A stretch of 64,000 bases of DNA from Pseudalkalibacillus berkeleyi (GCF_021608225.1 NZ_JAKIJS010000001.1:1550001-1614000), one strand, 5' to 3'; counted from the first letter of the stretch, positions 32,968 to 41,133 are shown. Notes: generated from the letters alone by a model not told the origin. Program-made: numbers and translations.

Positions 32968-33435
32968 TCAACCTATAATTGGTGTTATCCTTTCAGATAA
33001 TAGATTATCAATTATTACTCTATGTTCAGAGAAAATGTTTTCAGGTATATCATCTAATGAAAAGAACTGATTTTGAAGTGACTCATGATTTTCTTCAACT
33101 AATATTCCATCAAAATGATGACATTTAAAACAAACTTGTACTAAAGCAACTTGATCTCCATTTGGAAATGTTTTGTCTTTATCTGGTCCTGAATAAATTC
33201 CAAACAAATCCATGTGACCCAGTTTTAAGCCTGTTTCCTCATACACCTCTCTTTTTGCAGTGTCTTGGACAGACTCATTTAAATCCATAAATCCACCGGG
33301 TATACCCCATTCTTCATTGTCTGATCTTAATTGAAGTAATAATCGGCCTTTTTGATCAAATACTAACGCACCAGCAACTACCATTATTACCTTTTCATTA
33401 CCTACCATTGAACGCAAATGCTCTATATAATCCAT
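32968..33435 (-). CDS. Nudix hydrolase
   Basis: 155 residues from the ATG at 33433-33435, 5 bases after GGGGTG; the frame is open to 33513 but that extension has no site. The Nudix box is complete: GGFMDLNESVQDTAKREV, then YEETGL. The segment preceding it, VVAGALVFDQKGRLLLQLRS, and DEEWGIPGG, match the MutT-like or ADP-ribose-pyrophosphatase-like group. The enzyme hydrolyses a nucleoside diphosphate linked to another moiety; exact substrate unknown. Confidence 0.92.
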   Translation of the reverse strand: MDYIEHLRSMVGNEKVIMVVAGALVFDQKGRLLLQLRSDNEEWGIPGGFMDLNESVQDTAKREVYEETGLKLGHMDLFGIYSGPDKDKTFPNGDQVALVQVCFKCHHFDGILVEENHESLQNQFFSLDDIPENIFSEHRVIIDNLLSERITPIIG

Positions 33436-33524
33436 AAAAACACCCCATAACACTGTACTATCATTTTTAAGTTTAGTTCTACTTAACGACTTTAGTTCAA
33501 TAAAAAAGATCATTTCTCCTTAAG

Positions 33525-33650
33525 CTATCGGTAATCATTGTGAATAGGGTCAAACAAATCATCCTTCGTCTTTCTAACAACAGAAAAATGATCTACATTA
33601 TGACAATAAACTTCTTCAAGATGTGCTTTACAACAAGGCTGCTCCGTTAG
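33525..33650 (-). pseudogene. Short gene remnant, about 41 codons
   Basis: An open stretch without a start reads LTEQPCCKAHLEEVYCHNVD, then HFSVVRKTKDDLFDPIHNDY, and ends at a TAG (33525-33527). The composition (CCK, CHN, HND) looks protein-like, but the upstream frame is closed by a TAA at 33651. It is probably the 3' end of a lost unit. Family not recognised. Confidence 0.35.
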
Positions 33651-33671
33651 TTAAAAAAGTTTGTGTAATGA

Positions 33672-33718
33672 TTTAGCCCTTTTTTATGGAACTAAACTGC
33701 CTTATCTTAGCGAATGAA
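33672..33718. repeat. Junction repeat with cores, partly eroded
   Basis: TTTAGCCCTTTTTTATGGAACTAAACTGCC: a right core (GCCC, T-run, ATGGAA) followed directly by a left core (TAAACTGCC), so two repeat ends abut here. Confidence 0.5.
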
Positions 33719-33768
33719 AAATACTAATAATATGCAATAATTGCCTCGGATTGTATAATAACCGAATA

Positions 33769-34597
33769 TTATTTTTTCAGTCTGCTCTCCAATTGCTCCA
33801 ACGAATACAAAGCATAGTCTTTAACGTTCTTATTTTTACTTTTAGAAAAGTTATGTAAGACATCTAATAGGTAATTAATCATCTTTTAAGATGCCCTTAT
33901 TCTCCCCTTCAGCACAGCACGATAGATAAAGGAGTAAATTAAAATGAACTTGTGAATTTTTATGATGCCTCATTTTTTCTACCATATATCGTGTTAGTTC
34001 GCTATTCGTTGAAAGGATTTTTGTAAATAAACTATCAATTTCTTTCGGTGTACTCGTTCGTATTGCATCATCTATTTGAACGCAGTAATTATTAATTTCT
34101 TGTTCAGAAAGGACACTATTTTGTACGTTACTTTTCTCTTCTTCAATGTTAATAAAAAGTCCTTGGATAAACTCTTCAAAATTACTAGCTAATTTTAATT
34201 CTTGGTGGAGTTCGACATCAATAAAAATCACGGATGGATCCGTTTTACTATACCTATAATCAAGTGCAAACCAGGAATGTCCAGCTCCAGATATTAATAC
34301 AAGGTTCCTGGGTAAATCCCATTCTTGAATTAAATAATCACTATCTAAGATTCCTTTTTCCTTATCTAAACCTATCCCGAAGAAGTGATCAATATTTATA
34401 TGGTCCTCAGCCCAATCTGTCGGTACATCTGTTGGGAAAGCATTAAATTTAATACTACCACCATTTTGTTGTTTCAAGATATTTATGTATAAATTGGGCA
34501 ACTTAATTTTCAATTGACCTTCCGCTCTCTTAACTGCCTCTTCTGTTAAGGGCTCCAATTTGCAATAATCATTATCTTCTTGCCAAATATTTTTCAT
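33769..34597 (-). pseudogene. SMI1/KNR4 (SUKH) immunity-like protein, probably frameshifted near its end
   Basis: The main frame (33875-34597, ATG after GGAGG) gives 240 residues. Residues about 15-130 are a SUKH/SMI1-KNR4 domain: LTEEAVKRAEGQLKIKLP, YINILKQQNGGSI, then the WxLP-like EWDLPRNLVLISGAGHSWFAL and DYRYSKTDPSVIFID. The rest is helical. It stops at LKDD (33875), but an overlapping frame starting at 33882 continues as MINYLLDVLHNFSKSKNKNV to 33769, a plausible natural C-terminus; one extra A in the AAAA before the overlap would join the two. SUKH proteins are often immunity proteins against secreted toxins, yet no toxin lies nearby. Confidence 0.7.
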
Positions 34598-34693
34598 AAC
34601 AATATCCTCCACATTTAATGAAGCACCTTAAATACTTTTTCATACAACTATTTCATTCAAACTTACTGCCTCAATTTGCATAATGTACTTAAT

Positions 34694-34729
34694 TATTCAT
34701 CAAGTGCCCCCGTTTGTTAGGTAAACTTA
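34694..34729. repeat. Junction repeat 20, right core
   Basis: TTCATCAAGTGCCCCCGTTT then GTTAGGTAAAC: a right core, preceded by a weak stem. It ends 9 bases before the stop of the next small gene. Confidence 0.6.
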
Positions 34730-34737
34730 ATTTTGTA

Positions 34738-34971
34738 TTAAATTACCCAAGTTCCTAATGCGATAATTGATGTGCCAATAAGAATAACAATGGTTTTTAT
34801 TAAATTGTACGGGAACTTATTAAAATGTTTAAATAGGAATTCCCACTCTATATATCCTGTAGCCCCTATTGGTGCATCGTTTTCAAAAGCTTCCTTATTC
34901 ATTCTAAATATTGAAGAATACAATACAAGGCAACCCCACAGAATTAAGAGTCCACCAATAACAATGTTCAA
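34738..34971 (-). CDS. Small two-helix membrane protein
   Basis: 77 residues from a TTG at 34969-34971, 9 bases after GGAGG; an ATG immediately after the GGAGG is too close to be used well. Hydrophobic helices lie at about 1-20 (NIVIGGLLILWGCLVLYSS) and 55-77 (LIKTIVILIGTSIIALGTW), with a polar loop between. No family recognised. It forms a single unit between the repeats at 34694 and 35007. Confidence 0.58.
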   Translation of the reverse strand: MNIVIGGLLILWGCLVLYSSIFRMNKEAFENDAPIGATGYIEWEFLFKHFNKFPYNLIKTIVILIGTSIIALGTWVI

Positions 34972-35006
34972 TATTCCCATCCTCCTAAGACTAATCAATA
35001 AGTTTT

Positions 35007-35093
35007 TACTCCAGATAACTGCCCATCAGTTAGATATATTAAACAAAAAGAGCGTTAATCCTTTATTAGATCAACGCCCCCGTATGTTTAATA
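35007..35093. repeat. Junction repeat 21, complete, hairpin class 1
   Basis: ACTCCAGATAACTGCCCATC, spacer TATTAAACAAAAAGAG, stem GCGTT/AACGC with loop AATCCTTTATTAGATC, right core GCCCCCGTATGTTTAATAT. It is nearly identical to the copy at 9031 over most of its length, although 26 kb apart. Confidence 0.92.
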
Positions 35094-35124
35094 TAAGGAA
35101 AAATAAATCAGTATCATCTTATTT

Positions 35125-35310
35125 TCATTGGTATTTTTCGTCAAAATATACCCATCCCCAAAATAAACTGATCGCAAATATAGGAATAAAAAGCGCTATT
35201 TCTTGCAACTCTTTAGACCTATTAATTACCATTACAACAGTTATAATTCCTAAGGGTAAGAAGACAATATAATATTTTTTCAATCGTTTTTTAATTTTTA
35301 TATTATCCAT
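35125..35310 (-). CDS. 61-residue two-helix membrane protein
   Basis: Starts at ATG 35308-35310. Its ribosome binding site is the GGGGG of the right core just upstream (repeat 35317). It has two hydrophobic helices: about 12-29 (YYIVFLPLGIITVVMVIN) and 38-56 (IALFIPIFAISLFWGWVYF), between a basic N-terminus (KIKKRLKK) and a short acidic tail. No family recognised. The longer frame to 35379 runs into another small gene and is unlikely. Confidence 0.58.
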   Translation of the reverse strand: MDNIKIKKRLKKYYIVFLPLGIITVVMVINRSKELQEIALFIPIFAISLFWGWVYFDEKYQ

Positions 35311-35316
35311 TGTTGC

Positions 35317-35338
35317 CCCCTTATTATGGAATAAAGCA
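35317..35338. repeat. Junction repeat 22, right core used as ribosome binding site
   Basis: GCCCCCTTATTATGGAATAA lies between the stop of the 38-residue gene (35345) and the start of the gene at 35310. On the minus strand its GGGGGC is 4 bases before the ATG. No hairpin is attached. Confidence 0.65.
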
Positions 35339-35344
35339 TAGAAG

Positions 35345-35461
35345 TTATTTTTCTTGGTCACTCTTCTCTTCGGTGTCATCCCATTTGTAACCTGACTTTC
35401 CCCAATAATATAAAAATCCAGCTGAAGATAAGATAGTAAGTAATGCTATTATTAAACCCAT
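35345..35461 (-). CDS. 38-residue membrane protein
   Basis: ATG 35459-35461 to TAA 35345-35347. One N-terminal helix (GLIIALLTILSSAGFLYYW), then a polar tail GKSGYKWDDTEEKSDQEK. The ribosome binding site is weak (AAGG, 14 bases away). The sense of a short helix followed by an acidic tail matches other tiny units of this array, and a right core sits 7 bases beyond its stop. Confidence 0.5.
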   Translation of the reverse strand: MGLIIALLTILSSAGFLYYWGKSGYKWDDTEEKSDQEK

Positions 35462-35491
35462 ACAATAATCACAACCTTAATAGTCTACTAA

Positions 35492-35516
35492 AGTAAAGCC
35501 TCCTTCTCATGAAGAT
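35492..35516. repeat. Junction repeat 23, right core
   Basis: AAAGCCTCCTTCTCATGAAGA matches the right core with changes (GCCTCC, TTCTCATGAAG). It lies between the DUF523 gene and the 38-residue gene. Confidence 0.5.
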
Positions 35517-35548
35517 AGATACTAGATTAATCATCGTTTAATTAAACG

Positions 35549-36007
35549 TTAGTATGAGCCGTTAGCAAATTGCTTTTCTGAAATGACTCTTAGTCCATTT
35601 CTTTTTAATAACGCTGTAGTAACACCATTACCCAAAACCTTTTTACCGATGAATTCCCCATTATAGATCATAGAACTTCCACAAGATGGACTATTCTCCT
35701 TAAGAACTACAATTGTTGCACCTATTTCTATTGCTTTATCTAAGGTAGTATAAGCTCCTTTAATGTATAGTTGGGTTACATCTCTTCCTGATCTATCAAT
35801 GACTCTCGCCTTCCCGTTTAAGACGTCTTCTCCGTCCCCGCCTACTATTTCAGCAGGTTCTCTTGGGGTTGAAAATCCACAGAGCAATTCAGGACAGATA
35901 GTTACGGCTTTGTTCTCGTCAACTAATTTTCTAACATTTCTATCTAAACTATGGTGACCGTCATACCTTACCTCTAACCCAGCTAAACAGGAACTCACTA
36001 ATATCAA
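35549..36007 (-). CDS. DUF523 protein
   Basis: 152 residues from a TTG at 36005-36007, 6 bases after AGAGGTG; a GTG within the Shine-Dalgarno itself (36016) is the alternative. The DUF523 pattern is complete: ILVSSCLAGLEVRYDGH, CPELLCGFSTPREPAEI and VLKENSPSCGSSMIYNG, with three conserved Cys (SSC, CPE, SCG) that suggest metal or cofactor binding. Homologues are linked to thiouridine or 2-thio modification and to anaerobic metabolism; the true function is unknown. Confidence 0.9.
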   Translation of the reverse strand: MILVSSCLAGLEVRYDGHHSLDRNVRKLVDENKAVTICPELLCGFSTPREPAEIVGGDGEDVLNGKARVIDRSGRDVTQLYIKGAYTTLDKAIEIGATIVVLKENSPSCGSSMIYNGEFIGKKVLGNGVTTALLKRNGLRVISEKQFANGSY

Positions 36008-36100
36008 AAGTCGCACCTCTTTTAAATACTCTATATTCGTAATGAAATGGATAATGTATTTCCTTTACTTTAAGTACACACACAGAAAAAGGTTGATAAC

Positions 36101-36421
36101 CTACTTTAGAGTTAAGCCACGATATACATTTATAGTTATTGCATTTAATACAATAGTAACGATGAGAAGAGCTGCTGAAGCAGCCGCTACAGCATACATC
36201 GTGTCCATCAGAGCGCCCCAATCCTCAACTAATACCTTGTGGAAAGTATAAAAAATTTGAAAGCATAGCGATATACCACAAGCGCTGAAGCTTATAATAG
36301 ACATAACAACCCAATCCATATTTTTTTGTTTATTATCACGCATTAGATTAACGATAGGAATTATCCAAGCAATTAATCCAAGCACGAGGCTGCCAATATT
36401 AAGCCAACCAAAATCAATCAT
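36101..36421 (-). CDS. Three-helix membrane protein
   Basis: 106 residues behind AGGAGGATTAAAT. Three hydrophobic helices: about 8-25 (IGSLVLGLIAWIIPIVNL), 36-59 and 73-97. A pattern of WIIP followed by a charged RDNKQK loop is seen in several small Bacillus proteins of unknown role. The repeat at 36444 lies directly upstream. Confidence 0.6.
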   Translation of the reverse strand: MIDFGWLNIGSLVLGLIAWIIPIVNLMRDNKQKNMDWVVMSIISFSACGISLCFQIFYTFHKVLVEDWGALMDTMYAVAAASAALLIVTIVLNAITINVYRGLTLK

Positions 36422-36443
36422 ATTTAATCCTCCTTTGCTGTTT

Positions 36444-36478
36444 TATCCCATAAGTGCCCCCTTTTCAGGAATTAAACT
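36444..36478. repeat. Junction repeat 24, right core
   Basis: ATCCCATAAGTGCCCCCTTTT then CAGGAATTAAAC. It ends 17 bases before the stop of the methyltransferase gene. Confidence 0.65.
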
Positions 36479-36494
36479 AATTAAGTAAGGATAC

Positions 36495-37256
36495 CTATAT
36501 TTTTTTAGAGATAATAAAAAGTTCTGCAAAATCATTAGTGATTTCCTTAAGAGGATCTAATCGTAAATCCTCTTCCATTTTCTCCAAACCATACTCATAG
36601 TCTGTATCACTGATTAAAGTTAGAACAGAAATATCTCTGTTTTGAGCATATTGTATGTAATCAGCGACTAATATCTCTTCCTTACGATATTCAATTCTTT
36701 TACTAACTTTAAATCCTCTCTTCAAAAGTTCCTGGTAGATAAATTCATCATCCCAAAACCTTTTTAAATCTTCTTCATAGGCTGACGGAAAATACTTATA
36801 AACCCACCATTCAGGCATTTTTTGGATAGCAATATTATGTAATTTATATACTCCATCATTCTTCAAAACACGAGCTATTTCATCTAACGCACTGTCTTTG
36901 TTTTCGTAATGATGGAATGCATAGTTGTTTGATATGTAGTCCAAAGTGTTAGTTTCAAATGGTATATTTTCAGCATAACCATGTACTAAATTCACATTAT
37001 TAACTTTCTCACTAGCCTTTTTTAGCATGTCCTTTGAAGCATCTAAGCCGTTCCAAACGATATTTACATTTGAAAACAGCGGCACTTGTTTTGCAAGGTA
37101 TAAACCAGTTCCACATGATAGATCGAGTACATTATATGAGCCATTATTATGTTGATTTATATATTCTTCTAAGTCGTAATCCTTCTTTACTTCTTGATTT
37201 CTATATTGATTTTTATCATACTTATCCGCAATTATAGAGTAATTTGTCTCTTTCAT
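36495..37256 (-). CDS. Class I SAM-dependent methyltransferase
   Basis: 253 residues. The SAM-binding motif I is NVLDLSCGTGLYLAKQ (about 38-53), motif II follows at LDASKDMLKKASEKV, then the UbiE-like LDYISNNYAFHHYENKDSAL and VLKNDGVYKLHN. It would methylate a small molecule; no substrate is predictable. The ATG follows GGGAGGT. Single-gene unit in the array. Confidence 0.9.
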   Translation of the reverse strand: MKETNYSIIADKYDKNQYRNQEVKKDYDLEEYINQHNNGSYNVLDLSCGTGLYLAKQVPLFSNVNIVWNGLDASKDMLKKASEKVNNVNLVHGYAENIPFETNTLDYISNNYAFHHYENKDSALDEIARVLKNDGVYKLHNIAIQKMPEWWVYKYFPSAYEEDLKRFWDDEFIYQELLKRGFKVSKRIEYRKEEILVADYIQYAQNRDISVLTLISDTDYEYGLEKMEEDLRLDPLKEITNDFAELFIISKKI

Positions 37257-37310
37257 GCCAAACCTCCCTCAAATCAAACTCTATGTTATAGGTTTTACTG
37301 TTAGCTTTTT

Positions 37311-37342
37311 AAAAGAAATGCTCCCATTACTTGAAGAAAAGG
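37311..37342. repeat. Junction repeat 25, right core
   Basis: AAAGAAATGCTCCCATTACTT then GAAGAAAAGG. One C is replaced in the core (GCTCCC). It lies 7 bases from the end of the frameshifted gene at 37349. Confidence 0.55.
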
Positions 37343-37348
37343 TAATTG

Positions 37349-37668
37349 TTAATAATTATTTTTAACTTTCTTTTCCATGAAGTTTTCTTCACTTATCTCC
37401 TGCTTCTCACTAACTAATAATGATTTAAATGCTTCAAAAAGATGTTGTATCTCTTCCACTTTGTTAATTAAGTCAATACTCTTTTGATATTCTTCCTCAT
37501 CCTTATATTTTGAAATCTCCATCCATTTTGTACTATCATCCTTCCTTTTTAGATAAATAGTATTAAAATCGATATACCTCTATAAATCTCTGAAGCTTTT
37601 TCTTGAATGCTTAAATACTCGTCCACTTTATCACTTTGAATATGATATTGATAAACCTTTACAAACAT
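37349..37668 (-). pseudogene. Frameshifted ABM-like monooxygenase-fold gene
   Basis: ATG 37666-37668, with GGAGGGTGAA before it, reads MFVKVYQYHIQSDKVDEYLS then IQEKASEIYR and stops early in that frame. In the neighbouring frame the sequence continues as YIDFNTIYLKRKDDSTKWME, then ISKYKDEEEYQKSIDLINKV, to a TAA at 37349-37351. Together they give about 105 residues of the antibiotic biosynthesis monooxygenase-like (dimeric ferredoxin-like) fold. One indel near 37580 explains the break. The good ribosome binding site suggests recent loss. Confidence 0.7.
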
Positions 37669-37701
37669 TTTCACCCTCCAATTAATAACAACTTACTTAT
37701 A

Positions 37702-37842
37702 TATTAAGCAAAAGGAGGCGTAATCCTTTTTAGATATACGCCCCCTTTTCTTGAACAAAGGGCGGCTGCTTGTTCAGCAAACGCCCCAATAAATAAAAGA
37801 AGTGCCTCAGACATAAACTATCGCCGCTTGTTGAAGAAGGGT
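37702..37842. repeat. Three junction repeats in tandem with no gene between
   Basis: Copy a: class-1 hairpin (GGCGTAATCC ... ATACGCC) and right core GCCCCCTTTTCTTGAAC (37740-37756). Copy b: GGCGGCTGCTTGTTCAGCA with stem TGCT/AGCA, then AACGCCCCAATAAATAA (37761-37797). Copy c: GTGCCTCAGACATAAAC, then GCCGCTTGTTGAAGAAGG. They look like emptied units, or repeats that expanded without cargo. Confidence 0.75.
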
Positions 37843-37902
37843 ATTAGTCCCTTCACCTCAAATAAATAACTCTTTTTTTCCTAATAGAACATTTTACGAA
37901 GG

Positions 37903-38361
37903 TTACTGTCTAACTTTTATAAGTAAAATAGCTTCTCTTTCCTCTAACAACTCGCCTGTGTTTATGAAGCCAAGTGACTCATAGAATCGAAGTGCCGAAT
38001 AATTATCTGGCTCTGTTGAAAGGCCAATATAATGACAGTCATCATTCTTTTTGAACATATCTATGACTTGTTGCATGGCCCCTTTCCCGTATCCCTTTCT
38101 TTGATAAGAGACATCAATCATAAATCTAGGAATCCAATACTTCCTCTCTTCAATCTCGGTTGGATCAAATTCCGTCATTACAAAACCTATAACTTCATCA
38201 TCCAAATGTATTGCGTACGGTGTAAAATTGGAATTTACCTTGGACTCTGCAATAGAGTATACATTTGGAGCGATTCGATCAACTTGATCCTCCGCTAACT
38301 TTAGGTTTAGACATTTATACATATTTTCCACATTTAATTCCTGAATTGATATTTGAGCCAT
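37903..38361 (-). CDS. GNAT N-acetyltransferase
   Basis: 152 residues from the ATG at 38359-38361, 8 bases after GGAG. It opens with ISIQELNVENMYKCLNLKL, then VGFVMTEFDPTEIEE-like acidic turn (read IGFVMTEFDPTEIEE), the cofactor loop FMIDVSYQRKGYGKGAMQ and NYSALRFYESLGF. The spermine/spermidine acetyltransferase (BltD/SpeG-like) pattern of Bacillus fits best, though the substrate is unproven. It lies between the tandem repeats and the T-box-preceded remnant. Confidence 0.87.
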   Translation of the reverse strand: MAQISIQELNVENMYKCLNLKLAEDQVDRIAPNVYSIAESKVNSNFTPYAIHLDDEVIGFVMTEFDPTEIEERKYWIPRFMIDVSYQRKGYGKGAMQQVIDMFKKNDDCHYIGLSTEPDNYSALRFYESLGFINTGELLEEREAILLIKVRQ

Positions 38362-38433
38362 AAACATTCTCCTTTAGATAAGATTTACTACTAAATTCTC
38401 CGAATAAATAAACATACGGAATACCTTAACGGT

Positions 38434-38642
38434 TTAATTATTGACACTATTTGATAAACTAAGAACTTCTTTTGCAAAAGCACCTTCTAATGATTCAACA
38501 GCAGTAATAACAAAAACTAAGCTAAACAAAAAGTACTATTAAGTGCAATTAATAAAACCTATGCACCTAAATTTGATACTCCTTTACCTAGTAATAAAAT
38601 AGAAGTATATTTCCAGGGTTCTTTCAAGTGTTGCAAATTCAT
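38434..38642 (-). pseudogene. Remnant of an MFS-type transporter gene
   Basis: The 5' part reads MNLQHLKEPWKYTSILLLGK, then GVSNLGA followed by a TAG and VLLIALN, the usual first helix of MFS_3-type exporters. The 3' part, in another frame, gives FSLVFVITAVESLEGAFAKE, then VLSLSNSVNN and a stop at 38434-38436. About 1 kb of a normal transporter is missing and the joined ends are out of frame. It lies directly behind the T-box leader, so the leader once controlled a transporter. Confidence 0.6.
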
Positions 38643-38693
38643 CAAACTTACTCCTAAAATCTCTTTTTATTGCTTTTTTAAAAAAAACAAATA

Positions 38694-38972
38694 AATAATC
38701 TCGTCCCCAAGACATCTGTCTTGGGGACGAGATTATTATCGCGGTGCCACCCCATTTTATTAATATGTCACCATATTAACCTTATTAGGTACGGTAATAT
38801 AACATTTGCTTATACCCTTCCTCTATAACGGGAGTACCCGTCACACTATACCTTAGAAAAGTTCCAATGTGATGCTCCGAGGCTTGCTTCAGTAAATAAA
38901 TCCTTACTCCTTTTCACCAACCGGAGCTCTCTGAGAATGATTACCATTACCTACTCTTCTCTTCATCGCATA
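38694..38972 (-). promoter_or_regulatory. T-box riboswitch
   Basis: On the minus strand in order: Stem I with GAAGAGTAGG base, AGAGAG, and GGTTGGTGAAAAGGAG apical signature; specifier region GGAGCATCACATTGG; then the T-box GGGTGGCACCGCG (about 38740-38752) and a 21-bp terminator stem AATAATCTCG...CGAGATTATT (38694-38714 with 38717-38737) followed by a T-run. The specifier is probably AUC (isoleucine, 38871-38873), but UCA or CAC cannot be excluded without folding. Uncharged tRNA would favour the antiterminator. The gene behind it is a remnant. Confidence 0.9.
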
Positions 38973-39059
38973 TAAATATTATTTAACATTATCCAATATT
39001 CAATCAATTATGTAAATGGTTAATTTAAAATTATTAAAAGACAAATACAATTTATAATT

Positions 39060-39118
39060 AACTGCCAAGTCAATAAATATCGTTCCTGATACAATTAAAG
39101 CGCCCCTATAATGGAATA
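39060..39118. repeat. Junction repeat 27
   Basis: Left core AATTAACTGCCAAGTC, a weakly paired middle, then right core AAAGCGCCCCTATAATGGAAT. The stop of the kinase pseudogene is 6 bases away. Confidence 0.65.
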
Positions 39119-39123
39119 CCATT

Positions 39124-39666
39124 TTATAAAACTCTAACTTTTTGTTCGATCGTATTTACTATTTCATTAATGGGTAATGTTCCATCAATTATGAGGTCCG
39201 AGTTTGGTTTTATTGTATTTTCCATCTTTAAATAAGCAGCTCTACCATGGTTCATATAAAAATTTAAATCATTTTGGATGTTCAATGTTGAGCTATTAGT
39301 GCGATCCCTTATAAGTCGCCTAGCCATAGCAATGTCTAATGGTGTGTCTATGTAAATGGATAAATCAATATAGTTCTTTAGGCTATTGTTTTTATAAGCG
39401 AATGGATAATCCAGTAATATAAATGGAACGAACTCATCAGCGAATAATAAGGACTCTAAATCTGATATAAGCGGTTTTAAATTCCACTAGTCGTAATCTG
39501 TTCCTTCTTCTACCCATTTAATTAAATCATCTGGCGCACCTTCAAAATCATACAAATCAAAGAATAGTGCTCTAGAGTATTTTAGCTTCTCACTTAATTT
39601 CGTTGTTACAGTAGTTTTTCCTCCACCTGAAACTGCTGCGATGGAAATCACCTTTGGTTTTACCAT
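39124..39666 (-). pseudogene. Uridine kinase-like gene with an in-frame TAG
   Basis: A 181-codon frame starting at ATG 39664-39666: VKPKVISIAAVSGGGKTTVT (Walker A GGGKTT), YSRALFFDLYDFEGAPDDL, then at codon 60 a TAG (39487-39489) between TDYD and WNLKPLISDLE. After the TAG the same frame continues normally: LLDYPFAYKNN, AMARRLIRD with the lid arginines, to VEQKVRVL. It is a P-loop nucleoside or uridine kinase-like protein with one nonsense change. Translation restart at the in-frame ATG near 39327 would give only the last third. Confidence 0.82.
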
Positions 39667-39739
39667 TTATTAAAGCCTCCATCTTATCGCTCACTATTAA
39701 TAAAAGAATTAATCCCATTTGCGTAAAAGAATAAATCGA

Positions 39740-40540
39740 TTATACTAACCAATCTTTAATTAGTTGTTGTACAATATTGCGTTTTTCAATAGTAAGCATA
39801 TGTCCAGCTTTATCTAAGATAACAAAAGTTGAATTAGGAAACTTGTTGAGAAGAAAATCATAATCTTCATACCCGCAGATATTATCTTGTTTACCAAGAA
39901 TAACTAGTGCTGGTTGCTGAAATTCCGAAACATCTAGAAACGGTTCTTCAGTGAAAAAGTACCCCTTTTCTTTCCAATTTGATGTTAAAAACTCTCTATT
40001 AGCTAATAATCGTCCAGGTTGAATTTCTTTTAAAAAACAGTCGAGGTTTTCTTTAGTTTGGTAAACAAACAGAGTTTCGAAAGCACTTTTTATATCCGAT
40101 TCCAATGTACTAAATATATCTTCATCCTTTTCTAAGATTACTTTGTTAGGTAAAGTTCTCTCATTTAGATGAAGTGCGGTAGCTAGCATACATATACTCT
40201 TTACTTGTTTTTGTCTAAAATGTAATATCCCTTGAGCTAAATACCCACCATAAGAAAAACCTATTAAAGAAAAGTTCTCATTAGGAAATACTTTATCTAT
40301 AAAATCTAATATATTCAAAAGAATATCATCTGTTGAACTAAGTTTTTCATCAACAAGACTATTTCCGTGTGCAGGAATATCAATGTAAATTCTTCGGTAC
40401 CCATTAATATTTTTGAAAATAGGTTCTATCCAAGCCTTCATAGCGCGGTGATCTGTTCCCAGAGAATGAAGGATTAATAATGGAGTACCTTCGCCCCTAT
40501 CTTCATAATAAATACTTCCCATCCTAACTTTACAATTCAT
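39740..40540 (-). CDS. Alpha/beta hydrolase
   Basis: 266 residues from the ATG at 40538-40540, 9 bases after GGAG; the frame is open to 40576. Oxyanion region LLILHSLGTDHRAMKAW, nucleophile elbow SLIGFSYGGYLAQ (Ser about 101), acid region ALVILGKQDNICGYEDY with Asp, and catalytic His in LDKAGHMLTIEKR. The full triad is therefore present. It could be an esterase, C-C hydrolase or lactonase. Array gene. Confidence 0.9.
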   Translation of the reverse strand: MNCKVRMGSIYYEDRGEGTPLLILHSLGTDHRAMKAWIEPIFKNINGYRRIYIDIPAHGNSLVDEKLSSTDDILLNILDFIDKVFPNENFSLIGFSYGGYLAQGILHFRQKQVKSICMLATALHLNERTLPNKVILEKDEDIFSTLESDIKSAFETLFVYQTKENLDCFLKEIQPGRLLANREFLTSNWKEKGYFFTEEPFLDVSEFQQPALVILGKQDNICGYEDYDFLLNKFPNSTFVILDKAGHMLTIEKRNIVQQLIKDWLV

Positions 40541-40592
40541 AATAGTCTTCTCCAATCTATATACGCAATAAAACAATTAAATATTTCAATCT

Positions 40593-40685
40593 TTTCTTCC
40601 ACAAATGCTGCCTAGTTTTCGATTAAAAAAAATCCAGAGATCACCTTTCGATCTTCAACACTTGCCCCCTTTACTTGAAAACTCG
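40593..40685. repeat. Junction repeat 28, complete, hairpin class 2
   Basis: Left core CTTCCACAAATGCTGCC, AGTTTTCGATTAAAAAAAA, stem TCCAGAGATC/GATCTTCA with changes, right core GCCCCCTTTACTTGAAAACTC. Same family as 12005 and 13724. Confidence 0.88.
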
Positions 40686-40725
40686 AATTCGAGGTAATTA
40701 CAATTTACAACAAATTGTTTGTAGC

Positions 40726-41133
40726 CTAAAACCAATGTGTAGATTCAAACTTGAAATTAGATTCTTCAAAAATGTATTTAACGCTTTCCAATAACTCTTC
40801 TGGAAATTCAACTTCCTCATAGTCCTTTATGAATCGAATTCCCATTATTTTATCCATCTCATTCAAGGAAGGTATCCCACTCACAGAATTAGCAATAAAG
40901 AAATGGCCGGTCCATTTAATTCCAGAAAACCAGTATGTTCCTTGGTGTATTTCATAAAGTTTGTTTACTTGGACACCAATCTCTTCTTTAACTTCCCGTT
41001 TTGCACATTGTAGTAGTGTTTCATCTGCTTCTCTTTTCCCGCTAGGAAAATTCCATAAGTTATCCCTGTCTTGAACTACTAAGATATTCCCCTCACTATC
41101 TTTGATCAACACACGTGAAAATGATTTGTTCAT
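40726..41133 (-). CDS. Nudix hydrolase
   Basis: 135 residues behind AAGGAGTTTTTTA. Starts with FSRVLIKDSEGNILVVQDRD, then NLWNFPSGKREADE. The Nudix box, GKREADETLLQCAKREVKEE followed by IG, has the correct GX5EX7REXXEE spacing. This is a small MutT-type enzyme of the group that acts on oxidised or non-canonical nucleotides or on dinucleotide compounds. Single-gene unit between repeats 40593 and 41161. Confidence 0.92.
   Translation of the reverse strand: MNKSFSRVLIKDSEGNILVVQDRDNLWNFPSGKREADETLLQCAKREVKEEIGVQVNKLYEIHQGTYWFSGIKWTGHFFIANSVSGIPSLNEMDKIMGIRFIKDYEEVEFPEELLESVKYIFEESNFKFESTHWF

Noticed and set aside
36042-36251. 69-codon plus-strand ORF
   Set aside because: It is antisense to the membrane protein at 36101, which has a perfect AGGAGG site.
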